Source: Salegentibacter sp. Hel_I_6 (lineage in GTDB: Bacteria; Bacteroidota; Bacteroidia; Flavobacteriales; Flavobacteriaceae). Taken from it: a DNA stretch of 64,000 nucleotides. Below the pieces are notes generated by a model. It ran no database searches. It saw only the letters and a program-made list of their open reading frames with translations, and was not told the DNA's origin. Shown piece after piece: positions 9,893 through 19,342 of the stretch (position 1 is its first letter; each line of letters starts with the position of its first letter). The translations under genes were made by a program, and so were the position numbers. The stretch lies in the NCBI RefSeq assembly GCF_000745315.1, contig NZ_JQNQ01000001.1, positions 930,001-994,000 of the forward strand, given 5' to 3'.

Positions 9893-11085
9893 CTTATATA
9901 TGCTATAGGTTTTAGAAGCCTGTTCCATTGACTTTCATCCTCAGTAGTAGAAAATAGGATTAGCGGAACTTTTCCTATTATATTTTCTTTAGGAATAAAA
10001 CCTACATATCGGGAATCAATAGAACCCTTACGGTGGTCTCCCATCATAAAGTAGTAGTCTTTAGTAAAAGTATATTCTTTTACCTGCTTTCCGTCAATAT
10101 AATATTTGCCGGACTTCTCTACTAGTTTGACCTCCTCATATAAGCTTATTGCCTTAGCATAGAGTGCAAAGGTTTCTGGTTTTAATGAGAAGGTAGTCCC
10201 TTTTTTGGGAATTCTAAAAGGTCCCAGGTTATCGAGTGTCCAGGAATTTAAAGGAGGCTCTGCAAAAAGTTTCCTTTCCGGATGCAAGGTGTCTATAGCT
10301 AAATTCAGTTCATTCACCCCGGGTATAGTTTGAACCTTCTCTTTTTCCAAAATTGTAAAATCTCCCCTCAATGAGTTTGGAAAATTTCCACCTGGGGATA
10401 CTGCAAACTCAAGGCCCAGAGAATTCAAGCTATCATACAAAACACTTCTTTCCGTTACCTGGAAGTCATAAATATTTTTAACCGTCTTGGGGTCATCATA
10501 AATTTTCTCATTGGTATAAACAACTCCATCAATTACCTGAAAATCATCACCTGCTACGCCCACACAGCGTTTTACAACAAAAAATGATGGCCTAAGCTCA
10601 TAGACCAGAATATCACCCTGCTCTATTTCTTGTGCACCTTTGAGCCTGTGGTAAGACCACCACGGTTCATCAATTATTTCTTTAAAGTCCTCATTGATAA
10701 GTAAGAATAGGTTTAACCAGCGAATTTCACCGAGTTTACGAGGCATTATGGGACCATAAGCCAGTTTGTTTACCAAAATGACATCCCCAGGAAATATTGT
10801 TTTCTCCATTGAACTGCTGGGTATTCTATAGATGTCCAACAGAAAAACCTTTATGGAAGTAATCACAATAAAAAAATACAGAATTCCCACCAAAACTTCC
10901 AAAATTTGTTGCAGGCGGGTAAACTTTATTGCTGAAATAGCCGTTTGGATAAGCCAGTAACTACCCATTCCCAAAATTATAAGTGCTGACAGCCAGTACA
11001 ACCCAAAAAGTAGTGGAAAAAGCACCAGTAATGTTAAGAGCAGGGATTTCCAGTAAGCTTTTATTTTATTGATTACACCTCCCAT
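9889..11085 (-). CDS. lepB: Signal peptidase I (S26A) inside the RND exporter operon
   Basis: 398 residues with N-terminal membrane segments. The catalytic serine motif RIPSSSMEKT gives Ser92, and the catalytic lysine lies in VVKRCVGVAGD (Lys172). The C-terminal box GDHRKGSIDSRYVGFIP is typical of type I signal peptidases. The long middle insertion is normal for Bacteroidetes. A housekeeping copy is expected elsewhere in the genome, so this copy, placed between a TolC-like gene (1 bp apart) and an RND gene (4-bp overlap), is likely dedicated to cargo of this locus. The Ala-x-Ala sites of the three NVEALA peptides encoded nearby are plausible substrates. The enzyme call is firm; the substrate link is inference. 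Confidence 0.9.
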   Translation of the reverse strand: MGGVINKIKAYWKSLLLTLLVLFPLLFGLYWLSALIILGMGSYWLIQTAISAIKFTRLQQILEVLVGILYFFIVITSIKVFLLDIYRIPSSSMEKTIFPGDVILVNKLAYGPIMPRKLGEIRWLNLFLLINEDFKEIIDEPWWSYHRLKGAQEIEQGDILVYELRPSFFVVKRCVGVAGDDFQVIDGVVYTNEKIYDDPKTVKNIYDFQVTERSVLYDSLNSLGLEFAVSPGGNFPNSLRGDFTILEKEKVQTIPGVNELNLAIDTLHPERKLFAEPPLNSWTLDNLGPFRIPKKGTTFSLKPETFALYAKAISLYEEVKLVEKSGKYYIDGKQVKEYTFTKDYYFMMGDHRKGSIDSRYVGFIPKENIIGKVPLILFSTTEDESQWNRLLKPIAYIR

Positions 11086-11086
11086 G

Positions 11087-12577
11087 CTAATCGATTTTTA
11101 ACAGTTGATCAAAATCTTCGCTCAAGGGGGTTCCCTTAATAAAGTTATACAAGGTAATTTGTTGCACTTGGTAATAATATTCCCAATATAGTTGCAAGCT
11201 TTGAATATACTGCTCTGTTGCTGTTTGCCTGGCAGATCTGGCACTGGTAAGTCGTAAAACATCTACTTGACCGGAAAGAAAACGTTTTTCCGTGATCTGA
11301 TATGATTCTTGAGCTATATTACGAGCCCTTAGCGCAGCCAGAACCTGTTCCTCTTGCAAGTTGAAATTGGCAACTGCCAGGCGAAGATTTCGCGAAACGT
11401 CATTTCTATCCTGTTCTACTTGGATATCAGCCAGCTCCCGTGTCATCTTTGCCATTTTGATATTCCCCTTGCGCTCGCCCCAGTCAACTATTGGCATACG
11501 GAACTGAATAGCAACAATCTGCTGGTCCAAAAAATGACCATATGCATTCTCAAAGTGCTCAGCTTGTTGGTTAAGTCCAAAACTTGCGTTTACAGACAAA
11601 TTAAATCGGTTATTTTTTATAGCCTCGTCCAGATCCCGATCCGCGTGGATTTCTTGGATTTGAATATCTAATAAATCAGGGTTATTTTGCTTAGCCAAGT
11701 GCTGGGCCTCTTCCAAACCTATTTTAAGATTCGGAATCATTTCAGGAAGCGGAGGAGAATGTTCAGGAAGATTTTTTAGGTTCAAAAATAATTTTAAATC
11801 TGAAACAATCGTTTCAAGATCTTGCTCATAACGGGTTAAAGTTGTAGCAGAAGTAAAATTCTCAAGTTCCAGGTTCAGCAATTCGTCCTTTTCAATTGAA
11901 CCTAAATCATACCTTTTTTTTCCAATTTTATATAGACGGGCTGCAGCCTTTTTATTTTCCTGGGCGATATCTACCTTTGTGCTGGCCAAAGCCCATTGAA
12001 AAAATAAAGAAACAGTATGCATATTAATTTCTTGCTGATTGACGATATATTCCTTTTTCGCTTTTTCTAGTTCAAGCATAGCTGTTTTTTTTTGCCATTT
12101 CAAAGCATTAAATGCCATAATAGGCTGCACAATTCCAAGCCTTACAGGGGTTATATTATAACTTTGCAGGCGGTTTTCTCCGTAATTTACCAAACGACCG
12201 AAACTGGAACTTAAATATACAGAAGCCCCAGTCAACAGGATATTTTGATTGACTGATAACCGGGCAAAGGAGTTTAAATTTTGTTGTTGTCTATATACAT
12301 CTATATTTAAATCGTCATCGTAGCGTTCCACAAATGAGCGATTATATGAAAAAGGCTCTAATTCCAAGTCAAGGCTGGGCAATAGGCTGGATTTAAATGA
12401 GCGGTAACGCCAATACTCCAGAGCATATTGCCGTTTGGCTCGGAACGCCTGAAGCGAACGCTCCCTCCCACTTTTCAGTAAGTCAGGCAGACTCCAGCCA
12501 TCCACCTCCTGTGCGTTTATGGATATCCCACAGAGCATAAAGAAAACAAGGTATAAAAGAATTTTTTTATGAAGCAT
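11087..12577 (-). CDS. TolC-like outer membrane efflux protein
   Basis: 496 residues with a signal peptide ending near SINAQE. The two long alpha-helical repeats of the outer membrane efflux family are visible as heptad-rich stretches (for example LELEKAKKEYIVNQQEI and the C-terminal AARNIAQESYQITEKRFLS-type segment). It would form the outer membrane channel for the RND pump encoded beside it. Its start overlaps the end of the RND gene at 12567-15620 by 11 bp, indicating a tight operon. Confidence 0.85.
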   Translation of the reverse strand: MLHKKILLYLVFFMLCGISINAQEVDGWSLPDLLKSGRERSLQAFRAKRQYALEYWRYRSFKSSLLPSLDLELEPFSYNRSFVERYDDDLNIDVYRQQQNLNSFARLSVNQNILLTGASVYLSSSFGRLVNYGENRLQSYNITPVRLGIVQPIMAFNALKWQKKTAMLELEKAKKEYIVNQQEINMHTVSLFFQWALASTKVDIAQENKKAAARLYKIGKKRYDLGSIEKDELLNLELENFTSATTLTRYEQDLETIVSDLKLFLNLKNLPEHSPPLPEMIPNLKIGLEEAQHLAKQNNPDLLDIQIQEIHADRDLDEAIKNNRFNLSVNASFGLNQQAEHFENAYGHFLDQQIVAIQFRMPIVDWGERKGNIKMAKMTRELADIQVEQDRNDVSRNLRLAVANFNLQEEQVLAALRARNIAQESYQITEKRFLSGQVDVLRLTSARSARQTATEQYIQSLQLYWEYYYQVQQITLYNFIKGTPLSEDFDQLLKID

Positions 12578-15500
12578 GTTGCTTGTTTTTTGTCAAAAAA
12601 TAATAGAGTAATGGAATAAAATAAAGACTTACCAGCGTACCTAGTAGCATTCCCCCGATTAGCGCAATGGCCAATGGAGCCTGTAATTCTCCCCCGAGCC
12701 CCCCTGCAAAGAGTACAGGAACCAAAGCCAGGATGGTGGTAAGACTAGTCATTAAAATTGGTTTAAGCCGTCTTTGACCTGCCACCAATAAGGCTCTTAT
12801 TAACCCATAGCCATTTTTTTGTAACTGAATAATGGTATCTAACTTTAATATGGAATCGTTAATGATGATGCCACACATTACCACTATTCCTATCATAGAC
12901 ATCAAATTCAAGCTCATGTCAAAAAACCATAAGAAAGAAAAGGCGCCAGCCATGGAAAGTGGAATTTCCAATAAAATGATAAGGGGTAAAGTAAGAGATT
13001 CAAACTGAGTAGCTAATATAAAATACAAAAGGGCCAGAGTAATAGCCAGGACTAACATAAGCTCTTTTATAAGCTCACGGCTTTCAAAATAGCTACCTGT
13101 AAAGTTAACATCAAAACCCGGGGACGTTTTAAGAACTTTTTGAATCTTCTGGATTGTTTCTTGTTCCTGGTCATTTTCTGCTTGAAAATTAAAGGGATAA
13201 TACATTCCTTCTTTTCCTGCGGTTATCGTTCTAAAGTCTTTAGTCAAACTCTCACTTAGAAAGTTCCCAACTTTATAGTACGTACTGTCATTAGCCCTTA
13301 CCAGGGTATGTTCCAGTACCTGGTCAATGGCTTGTTCTTCTGCACCCAGAACAACCGGTACAAAGTCCTGGTTGTCCACTATCGTCAAGACATGTTGTTG
13401 ATTAAAAGCATTCACCAGAGCGGTGTTAAGTTGCGTTGGAGTAATTCCATACAATTCCATTTTAGCAGCATCTCCTTTTAAGGTAATCTGCTCTTCCCAG
13501 GAAAGGGGCTCGATGGGAGTATTTGGAAAAGCTTTTTGAAGCTTCCCCCATAAGGTTTCTAATTGCCCATTAGGGTAACTAACATGTCCGGTGGGTTGAA
13601 TTCTGGCAGTAATAGGAGCTTCCCCTGTCGTAAAAATCAGGTTGAAAATATTGTCGACTTCCTCCATTTCCATGACCGCCCCGGGATAACGCTGTAAAAA
13701 ATGATTAACTTTTCGCTGAACCTCTTTGAGTTGTCCAGGAGAATGGGCCTGGACATAAATCTCAGCTTCTGAAGTTGTAGCCTGCGCCCCTTTGGTCATC
13801 AGGAATTGTTGTTGCCCCACCTGGGCATTGTAATTATCAATTTCTTCTTGCCACACACCGGCCATTTCCATTACTCTTTTTTTATTTTCCTCAATATTCA
13901 GAGATTCGTTCCAATCTATGGCAAATATTTTCTCAGTCGTGGTAAGCTCAGGAATTTTTTGTTTGGGAAGTAGTAAGAACAAGCCGACCGAAACCAGTAA
14001 AAATAGAACACACAACAATCCCATCATGGCTTGTCTTCTCATCACAAATCTAAACCCTTTCTCATAGAGACTTCCATAATCCCAGACATTCAGGTTTTTC
14101 GAGAATAAGGTCACCCCTCCACTTGCATTTTTCAAATGTAAAAGTCGATAAAGCACAGGAAGCAAGGTAGTAGAAACTAATAGGGAAACAACCAGTCCGA
14201 TCCCTATAGCCAAGGCCTGATCGTAAAATAAAGCTCCGGCCATTCCACTAAGAAAAATAAGGGGCACAAAAACTGCACAGGTAGTCAATACAGCGCTCAA
14301 CAAAGGTTTAAAAACCTCATTGGTGCCTTTTTCACAAGAAACGGAAAGAGAGTGTCCCCGTTCCCTGTACTGGGTTATATTATCTATCACAATAATCGCA
14401 TTATCTATCATAAGTCCGGTGCCCAAAATAAGACCGGAAATGGAAATAATATTAATGGAAATGTCCAGTAGATAAAAGAACAACAGACTCACCACCAGGG
14501 ATACCGGTACACTAATTCCGATGAGAAGAGGGGACCTAAAATCCTTGAGGAAAAAGAACATGATTAAAAATGCAAGACTAATGCCCCAAAACAAGCCTCT
14601 ACCGAGGTTTCCAATAGATTCCCCCAATAGTTTGGTCTGGTCACGCCCTATGTTAAATGCAATCTCCGGGTAGTCACGCTCCATCTGGTCTATGGAAGTC
14701 TTGAGTGACTCCTTTAATGCAGACATTCGTATATCCCCTTGTTTTATGATGGCCATGCTAATGGCCTCCTGGTTGTTATAAAGGACAAGCCCACTACGTT
14801 TTTGGGGTTGCTCCCGAATTTGGGCTAGATCTTTTAGCTGAAATAGCCGATCATTGATATTAAGGTAGATGTTGCCAATGCCTCTTATGTTTTCCAGGTT
14901 AAAGGCCATCCGCAAATTGTACTGGTATTGGCTGTCTTTTACCAGGATACTGCCAATTTCTACATCTTGCCTTTTAAGAGCAGCTTCCAGGTCGTTAATC
15001 CCGATGCCCAGGGCCCGCATTTGGTTATGATCCGGGACTATAAGTATCTCAGGAGCGATAAGCCCATTAATATCTATCATGGCTACTTCTGGCAATTGCT
15101 CAATACGTTTCCGTATTACCCCACTAACAAAGCGATTAAAATCAATGTATTTTTGACTGATCTCCCCTTTTTCTTTAGTGCTCAAATCATCTTTCAAGGT
15201 TAAATTCAAATAAAAGACTGGGATGTCTGAAGCACTGGCCTTAATAACTCGCGGTCGTTCCATATCACGAGGTAAATCGGACATGGCTCGGTCTATTTTT
15301 TCATTAACTTCTATAAAGGAATAATCAATCTTATTTCCATGCTCGAAAATTAACCGAATGATAGCACTCCCGTTGTTGGTTTCGCTTTTGATATCTTCCA
15401 GATGGTTTACCCGCATCAGACTGTTACGCAAGGGGCGAACCACGGCACCTTCGAGTTCCCTGGCAGACATATCGGCACTTATCTGTACCGTTACCTCTGG

Positions 15501-15620
15501 AATATCAGCATCGGGCATCAGGGAAACCGGAATATAATGCCAGGCTACCAAGCCTAAGATAATAATGGCAAGGGTAGTCATCAAGACAGCAATGGGTTTA
15601 TAGAGAAGGAAACGTACCAT
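12567..15620 (-). CDS. RND-family permease (first of two in operon)
   Basis: 1017 residues with full AcrB-like architecture: N-terminal helix (about residues 9-28), porter domain, helix bundle with GLMIDNAIIVIDNI in helix 4, second porter domain and final helix bundle ending in a short basic tail. It is a hydrophobe/amphiphile-type inner membrane exporter. It lies 25 bp after the fusion lipoprotein gene and overlaps the TolC-like gene. The second porter half is divergent from well-known drug pumps, so an unusual substrate is possible. Confidence 0.85.
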   Translation of the reverse strand: MVRFLLYKPIAVLMTTLAIIILGLVAWHYIPVSLMPDADIPEVTVQISADMSARELEGAVVRPLRNSLMRVNHLEDIKSETNNGSAIIRLIFEHGNKIDYSFIEVNEKIDRAMSDLPRDMERPRVIKASASDIPVFYLNLTLKDDLSTKEKGEISQKYIDFNRFVSGVIRKRIEQLPEVAMIDINGLIAPEILIVPDHNQMRALGIGINDLEAALKRQDVEIGSILVKDSQYQYNLRMAFNLENIRGIGNIYLNINDRLFQLKDLAQIREQPQKRSGLVLYNNQEAISMAIIKQGDIRMSALKESLKTSIDQMERDYPEIAFNIGRDQTKLLGESIGNLGRGLFWGISLAFLIMFFFLKDFRSPLLIGISVPVSLVVSLLFFYLLDISINIISISGLILGTGLMIDNAIIVIDNITQYRERGHSLSVSCEKGTNEVFKPLLSAVLTTCAVFVPLIFLSGMAGALFYDQALAIGIGLVVSLLVSTTLLPVLYRLLHLKNASGGVTLFSKNLNVWDYGSLYEKGFRFVMRRQAMMGLLCVLFLLVSVGLFLLLPKQKIPELTTTEKIFAIDWNESLNIEENKKRVMEMAGVWQEEIDNYNAQVGQQQFLMTKGAQATTSEAEIYVQAHSPGQLKEVQRKVNHFLQRYPGAVMEMEEVDNIFNLIFTTGEAPITARIQPTGHVSYPNGQLETLWGKLQKAFPNTPIEPLSWEEQITLKGDAAKMELYGITPTQLNTALVNAFNQQHVLTIVDNQDFVPVVLGAEEQAIDQVLEHTLVRANDSTYYKVGNFLSESLTKDFRTITAGKEGMYYPFNFQAENDQEQETIQKIQKVLKTSPGFDVNFTGSYFESRELIKELMLVLAITLALLYFILATQFESLTLPLIILLEIPLSMAGAFSFLWFFDMSLNLMSMIGIVVMCGIIINDSILKLDTIIQLQKNGYGLIRALLVAGQRRLKPILMTSLTTILALVPVLFAGGLGGELQAPLAIALIGGMLLGTLVSLYFIPLLYYFLTKNKQHAS

Positions 15621-15645
15621 ACAAACTGGGATAAGAGGGGACGGA

Positions 15646-16722
15646 CTAATTTTTTTGTTTTATTTCCACTTCACTATCATGGGCTAAGTTTAGGTTGTCT
15701 GTGACAATTACTGTATCCCCTGCCTTTAAACTGGCACTACTTTTATCGGGATGAGCGACAACAGAATAAGATGTACTATTTTCTCCAGTAGTTTGTACAT
15801 AAGTCCAAAAAGCTTTACCGCTGAAATATTTAAACAACACCTCCTGATTTTGGCGAAGAATTACAGCGCTTTTGGGTACTACCAGTTTATCAGAAATTGC
15901 TTTTTGTATACGCACCTTTACATTCATTCCTTCCAGAAGTTTACCATCATTCTTTATTTGGGCCTTTATTTTAACCATTCCATTTTTTTCCACAATCGGA
16001 TTGATACTATTGATTTTGCCTTGATAAGCTTGCTCGGAATCAAAAGCCAAAATTTCCACATTTTCCCCCTCGCTTACCTGGTCTACCTCGGACTCGAGTA
16101 GGAAAAACTCAACTTCAAACACCCTGTCGTCAATTAATGTTAGTACCCGGCTTCCACTACTTACCTGCTCGTACTGTTTAAACTGAATATCTGCCACTTT
16201 CCCTGTAAAGGGTGCCCGCAAGCGAGTAGCTTCCAAATCGGCACTGGCATTTTCAAGTTGATTTTTTGCTTGCAAATAGCCGGAACGAATCGAGGCCATT
16301 TCATATATATTATTTGGAATACTATCGCGGTTGGACAGGTCATAGCCCCGTCCTACAAGCATATCTTCAAATTCTAGGTGCGCTTTTTTATACCCTATCT
16401 CCGCATTAGAAAGCGCCTGCTGGTATTCAAAGGGGTCCAGTTCTGCCAGCACCTGACCTTTTTGAACCAGATCTCCATTTTCCACAGCCAGACTTTGCAA
16501 AGAACCATTTACCCTAAACTTCATTAAAGTTTTTTGGTTGGCAACAAGTTTACCATTAGATAGAATTTCTTTTTTAAATAATTGGGGTTGCAGCACTTTT
16601 ATTTCGACTTCGTTTTTCTCCGGTACGTATTGCTCTTTATCAATTATTTGAGAGTTATCCTTCTCAATATCAGTGCAATTAAAACAAGAAATAATTATAA
16701 TAGCGATAATAATTTTTTTCAT
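15646..16722 (-). CDS. RND periplasmic adaptor (membrane fusion) lipoprotein
   Basis: 358 residues. The leader MKKIIIAIIIISCFNC supplies a lipidation cysteine at residue 16. It then shows the two lipoyl half-motifs (NGDLVQKGQVLAELDPFEYQ and ATRLRAPFTGKVADI), a short hairpin region between them and a beta-barrel domain with VFEVEFFLLESEVDQVSEG. This is the HlyD/AcrA adaptor fold. It is the first gene of the exporter operon (16722 down to 5047), and its promoter should lie in the 624-bp gap upstream. Confidence 0.85.
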   Translation of the reverse strand: MKKIIIAIIIISCFNCTDIEKDNSQIIDKEQYVPEKNEVEIKVLQPQLFKKEILSNGKLVANQKTLMKFRVNGSLQSLAVENGDLVQKGQVLAELDPFEYQQALSNAEIGYKKAHLEFEDMLVGRGYDLSNRDSIPNNIYEMASIRSGYLQAKNQLENASADLEATRLRAPFTGKVADIQFKQYEQVSSGSRVLTLIDDRVFEVEFFLLESEVDQVSEGENVEILAFDSEQAYQGKINSINPIVEKNGMVKIKAQIKNDGKLLEGMNVKVRIQKAISDKLVVPKSAVILRQNQEVLFKYFSGKAFWTYVQTTGENSTSYSVVAHPDKSSASLKAGDTVIVTDNLNLAHDSEVEIKQKN

Positions 16723-17346
16723 AGTAGTTAAAGTATGGAGCTAATTGGTTTGAAATTCCGATAAATGTTTTCTTTAAAAGATTTTGATAGGTTCTTTCTC
16801 AAGTAAAAATTTTTAATCCTTAAGTATTACAGCTTTTAAAAATTCTAGAATAAATAATTCACCTTGAAGCCTCTTCAAATAAAATACTGGCAAGTTAAAT
16901 AATCCTATTAAGGGATTTAAAAATTATTCTGACACAAACTGTTTTGGCAATTTCCTTTTTTGATTATTGATTCTAATTAAACTTTTTTAAAAATCTTATG
17001 ATCTAGCAACTAATCTAATTATTCCTTTTCGAATTAACAATCCAGGTCTTTGGTGGTATCAAACTTTTAAGTCATTCAAAATGGGTTTTTCCTACTTAGA
17101 AACTCTACTATTGATAAATAAACAAGCCAAATGAATATGCGTTTCCCAACCTGGCTGTCCTGTTCAAAATTTGCTGGCTTTAAATAAAAATTTTAAAAAA
17201 AAATCTTTCTTTATTTATCTATCTCTGATTAAAATATAATTGTATTACGCAAGAAATTATACTTAATAAACTTTCAAGAAATTTTTTAAGTGACTGATAA
17301 TAAAAAACCTATAAATCCAAAACGAAATTGGAACGGTAAAGTTAAA
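16723..17346. other. Divergent intergenic region before exporter operon and secreted-protein gene
   Basis: About 620 bp, very AT-rich, with no credible gene. It separates the minus-strand exporter operon from the plus-strand secreted-protein/NVEALA block and so probably holds divergent promoters. I could not fix promoter positions. A weak repeat AATCC-N7-GGATT occurs near 16901-16918. The strong palindrome at 17347 lies at the right end. Confidence 0.4.
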
Positions 17347-17370
17347 AATTTTCCCGTTCACGGGATAATT
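17347..17370. promoter_or_regulatory. Palindromic operator candidate (TTTTCCC-N6-GGGATAA)
   Basis: Arms AATTTTCCC and GGGATAATT surround six bases; 20 of 24 positions pair. It lies 36 bp before the ATG at 17407. Sites of the same design occur at 30958, 37885 and 39213, all within the cargo. A likely binder is one of the two TetR-type proteins encoded at 38319 and 40530. Confidence 0.5.
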
Positions 17371-17406
17371 AAAATAATTTTTTTACATTTAAGAAAATTT
17401 CCAACC

Positions 17407-17784
17407 ATGAAAACAATATTTTTAATTTTTTCATTCCTCATTATCCATTCATCAATTAACATCAATATCAGTTTTAATCCTTCTAATTGTAGCGAATTTT
17501 ACTTAAACGACAACCATGAAAAAATCACGTTTAAAGGAAAAATTATCAGTAAAAAAAAGTTAAAAAAAAGATTCATTATAAAGATTAAGCAAAACGAAGG
17601 AGACATTTTTAATCTTAATCTATATCCGAATAAAATTGGTGAAGAAATCTATGACCTTATTAAACTGGATGACATCGTTCAAAAAAGTAAAGATGAATAT
17701 GGCTTTATTCTTATCAGTAAAATAAAAAATAGTAGCAAAAACCCAAAAGTTATAGTATTTAACAAATTATGTAGTGAAGAATAA
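17407..17784 (+). CDS. Small secreted protein of unknown function
   Basis: 125 residues from the ATG at 17407. I prefer this start over the in-frame GTG at 17290 because the sequence after 17407 begins with a good signal peptide (MKTIFLIFSFLIIHSS) and because the GTG start would place the palindrome at 17347 inside the gene. The mature part is lysine-rich and predicted beta-rich, with two cysteines (in SNCSEF and NKLCSEE). I do not recognise the family. It precedes the first NVEALA peptide gene by 157 bp on the same strand. Confidence 0.55.
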   Translation: MKTIFLIFSFLIIHSSININISFNPSNCSEFYLNDNHEKITFKGKIISKKKLKKRFIIKIKQNEGDIFNLNLYPNKIGEEIYDLIKLDDIVQKSKDEYGFILISKIKNSSKNPKVIVFNKLCSEE

Positions 17785-17941
17785 TAATAAGATAGTTATC
17801 TGTAACACCTTATATATCTAATAACCAAATATTTTACGTATGAAATAAAAAATAGAAAACAATTTTCAGAAATTACACAGATCCCTTGTAAAGGTTACCA
17901 ATGCCTTTAATATTTCTTCTAATTAGTTTAAAATTTATAAA

Positions 17942-18211
17942 ATGAAAAATAAATATTCAAAAATAATTACAGGCATTGGTCTATTAATGGCAATGGCAGT
18001 GGTTTACACAGTTAATTTTGACACACAAAATTTATCAAATAATAAGAGTAGTAATGTTCATTTATCGAACATTATTGCATTACAACAAGCTAATGCCGAA
18101 CATCCCCATGGTATTTGCTGCGCCTTAGTAAGTAATGCAGTATGTTATACAATACACGATGGAGGATATCCAAGAGATGTTCTGGGATGGTTTAACGGTG
18201 GCGGTTGTTAA
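17942..18211 (+). CDS. NVEALA-type peptide precursor 1
   Basis: 89 residues. An N-terminal hydrophobic segment (about residues 9-24) is followed by a polar linker, the NVEALA-like stretch LSNIIALQQANAE, and a short tail with four cysteines (two adjacent in GICCALV, one in AVCYT and the C-terminal one). Ala50-Asn51-Ala52 before Glu53 fits a signal peptidase I site, giving a mature peptide of about 37 residues. The tail also has a tyrosine in an acidic setting (HDGGYPRD). NVEALA peptides are known only as a Bacteroidetes family of small exported peptides; function is not established. A beta-propeller lipoprotein gene follows after a hairpin. Confidence 0.75.
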   Translation: MKNKYSKIITGIGLLMAMAVVYTVNFDTQNLSNNKSSNVHLSNIIALQQANAEHPHGICCALVSNAVCYTIHDGGYPRDVLGWFNGGGC

Positions 18212-18219
18212 TTTTAATT

Positions 18220-18247
18220 AAGGCTGTCAGTATTCTGGCAGCCTTTC
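18220..18247 (+). terminator. Hairpin terminator or attenuator after NVEALA peptide 1
   Basis: AAGGCTGTCAG, loop TATT, then CTGGCAGCCTT followed by a short T run: an 11-bp stem with one G-U type mismatch. It lies 9 bp after the peptide stop and 45 bp before the next gene, so it may give more peptide message than downstream message. Confidence 0.7.
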
Positions 18248-18291
18248 ATAACCGTTTACTTAATACTAATAATTAAATACCATTTCATTTT

Positions 18292-19341
18292 ATGAAAATA
18301 AAATACCTCCTTTTAATTGTTATTTTATCCGCTTGTAAAGAACGAGGTGATAATCTCAAAAAGTCATTCAAGGAAATTGAAACAATAGCCATTGAATCAC
18401 AGCCAGTGGATATCGAGGAGAATGTATCATTCTCGTCCATGTTTAAAATGGTAAGTGTGGATAATTTAATTATAGTAAGTGAAATTCGAGATCCTGAATA
18501 CGATTTAAAAATTGTAAATCTTAATAACGGAAAGGTTCGAAAATTTGCTAAACGTGGTAAGGGGCCTGACGAAATAAAATATCGAGGAGTTAATTTTTCA
18601 ATAGATTACCATACCAATCAACTATACCTAATTGATGGCCAATCTTCCCTAGTGTATGCCGTAGACAGTTTGAAAGAAGGAAATAATGTGCCTTTTAAAA
18701 AATTTTCTATTGACAAAAGTGCCCCAAGAATGAGAGAAAATATTTATTGCCAAAATAATATTGTTGGAATGTTGGCGGATGAACCACAACCTGGTTTCGG
18801 AATTTATGATATTGATAGTGAAGAAATGTCAAGGATGAAAATTCCCTCTCAAGACTCCTTACCTAAAGGGACCTTAAATAATCAAGCTTTTCTTATAAAT
18901 CATCCTTCTGATAGCTTGGTTGCATACTTCCATTACACCTCTGGAATTTGCGGCATTTTGGATCTAAAAAATAAGGAAAAAATCGATATTAAAAGCAACT
19001 TCTATTGGGCCACAACAAATAAGGAAATTAAATCAGGAAATAAAACTATTACCGCTCATAATAAAGAAGATGAACGTAACGGATTTATTGCTGCAACATC
19101 AGATGAAAACTACATCTATACGCTCTATAGCGGCAAAAGTATGAATGTGAATTCTGTAAAAGAACTAACAAATGCTTTTTTATCCAATGTAGTATATGTA
19201 TTTGACTGGGAAGGAAGACCTATAAAAAAATACCAACTAGATGAAGAAGTCAGATCCATTACGATAGATCAAAAAGATAACGTTTTGTATGCAGCATCTT
19301 ATAAAAATGATAATCCTCAACTAATTAAATTTCAGCTTTAG
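18292..19341 (+). CDS. 6-bladed beta-propeller lipoprotein (BF3164/TolB-like)
   Basis: 349 residues with lipoprotein leader MKIKYLLLIVILSAC. The mature part has repeated beta-rich blocks such as DYDLKIVNLNNGKVRKF-like and RKFAKRGKGPDEIKYRG; the GPDE element is typical of Bacteroidetes 6-bladed propeller lipoproteins. Such proteins are often encoded next to NVEALA peptides, and a role in binding or handling the peptide at the cell surface or in the periplasm is plausible but unproven. It ends 1 bp before the CxxC lipoprotein gene. Confidence 0.7.
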   Translation: MKIKYLLLIVILSACKERGDNLKKSFKEIETIAIESQPVDIEENVSFSSMFKMVSVDNLIIVSEIRDPEYDLKIVNLNNGKVRKFAKRGKGPDEIKYRGVNFSIDYHTNQLYLIDGQSSLVYAVDSLKEGNNVPFKKFSIDKSAPRMRENIYCQNNIVGMLADEPQPGFGIYDIDSEEMSRMKIPSQDSLPKGTLNNQAFLINHPSDSLVAYFHYTSGICGILDLKNKEKIDIKSNFYWATTNKEIKSGNKTITAHNKEDERNGFIAATSDENYIYTLYSGKSMNVNSVKELTNAFLSNVVYVFDWEGRPIKKYQLDEEVRSITIDQKDNVLYAASYKNDNPQLIKFQL

Positions 19342-19342
19342 G

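Noticed and set aside
17290..17406. GTG-start extension of the secreted protein at 17407
   Set aside because: It would put 39 basic residues before a clear signal peptide and place the palindrome within the coding region.
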